Shown piece after piece: positions 5,399 through 5,761 of a DNA stretch of 5,761 nt. Location of the stretch: contig CAZJQZ010000145.1 in the NCBI GenBank assembly GCA_964548045.1, positions 1 to 5,761 on the forward strand, read 5' to 3'. Source of the DNA: JBGLNL01 sp964548045. Its GTDB lineage: Bacteria; Chloroflexota; Dehalococcoidia; SZUA-161; SpSt-899. The position numbers and the translations under genes were made by a program. The notes under the pieces were generated by a model that saw only the letters and a list, made by a program, of their open reading frames with translations, did no database searches and was not told where the DNA came from. The stretch's first letter is position 1, and the number at the start of each line of letters is the position of its first letter.

Positions 5399-5761
5399 TT
5401 ACCATGAGTAATTCGGAATTGATCCCCATTCGCTCATTGGCCAGTAGCAGAACCATGCGTTGCCAACGATATCCTCTTCCGGCACGATCTCCCAACTGGT
5501 CACATTTCGATTATCGCCCACGATATAGTATTGACCTTCGGGCACCATCTGGGATGGAATTGACCGCGAACTATCACGAATGTATGGTTCCTCTAATTTT
5601 TCGCCATCGATGTAGACATCTCCACTTTTGATCGCAACCCTTTCACCGGGTAATCCCACAACACGGTGAATCACATGATGGTTGACCCTGTTTGAATAAT
5701 AAACTACAATATCCCCTCGCTGTGGGTGATCGAACCAGTAGGCTATCTTATTGGTCATAAC
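5399..5761 (-). CDS. lepB: Signal peptidase I (partial, N-terminus beyond the window), His at the general-base position
   Basis: The visible 120 codons run from the right edge (a Val codon at 5759-5761) to a TAA at 5401-5399. The Met codon at 5756-5758 is probably internal, because VMTNKIAYWF matches the family's VLVNKLAYRF segment just after the catalytic serine. The transmembrane anchor and the serine lie outside the window. Counting that Met as 1, motifs are RGDIVVYY (14-21), HRVVGLPGE (31-39), GDVYIDGEKLEEPYI (46-60), VPEGQYYIVGDNR (72-84), IVGNAWFCYWP (97-107) and a WGSIPNYSW C-terminus, all typical of bacterial signal peptidase I, which cuts signal peptides at the outer face of the membrane. 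The usual K-R-x-x-G-L-P-G lysine is H31 here (codon at 5666-5668), and after GDNR the S-x-D-S-R segment is shortened to NVTSWE. It is transcribed towards the carboxylase operon and has no evident functional link to it. Confidence 0.87.
   Translation of the reverse strand, partial: VMTNKIAYWFDHPQRGDIVVYYSNRVNHHVIHRVVGLPGERVAIKSGDVYIDGEKLEEPYIRDSSRSIPSQMVPEGQYYIVGDNRNVTSWEIVPEEDIVGNAWFCYWPMSEWGSIPNYSW

Noticed and set aside
5404..5631. Plus-strand open frame opposite the signal peptidase gene
   Set aside because: It is a shadow of the well-supported minus-strand gene and has no ribosome binding site or motif.

Overview
The window looks like a bacterial genome or metagenome fragment of moderate G+C. 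It has strong AGGAGG-type ribosome binding sites, a sigma70-like promoter and a bacterial-type signal peptidase I. Nothing seen fixes the phylum. The gene content would suit an anaerobic or facultative degrader of the Chloroflexi, Desulfobacterota or Firmicutes type, but that is only a guess.

Layout. (1) Bases 1-77 are the last 24 codons of an upstream plus-strand gene whose C-terminus resembles an SCP2-type thiolase (acetyl-CoA acetyltransferase). (2) Bases 78-250 are non-coding. They hold a perfect 13-bp GC-rich hairpin (119-148), a candidate promoter (185-212) and the ribosome binding site of the next gene. (3) Bases 251-5251 are a three-gene plus-strand operon for an acetone-carboxylase-like enzyme of the hydantoinase/oxoprolinase (HyuA/HyuB) superfamily. 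Its genes encode a beta (ATPase) subunit of 714 aa, an alpha (carboxylase, metal-site) subunit of 731 aa and a zinc-binding gamma subunit of 182 aa. The beta-alpha gap (101 nt) contains two imperfect palindromes that look like decayed dispersed repeats. The alpha-gamma gap is only 10 nt, and the gamma ribosome binding site overlaps the alpha stop codon. (4) Bases 5252-5398 are a convergent intergenic region with no convincing terminator. (5) Bases 5399-5761 are the C-terminal 120 codons of a minus-strand signal peptidase I gene that runs off the window.

How it may work together. Acetone carboxylase uses ATP and bicarbonate to turn acetone into acetoacetate. After activation to acetoacetyl-CoA, a thiolase yields acetyl-CoA, so the thiolase-like gene just upstream fits a ketone-degradation locus, although it may be transcribed separately. 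Two departures from the textbook families stand out. In the alpha subunit the second metal-binding motif carries Met-Glu where relatives have a histidine ligand. In the signal peptidase, the usual general-base lysine position is a histidine. The first raises the possibility that the enzyme uses another substrate or metal geometry, so naming it acetone carboxylase should stay provisional.
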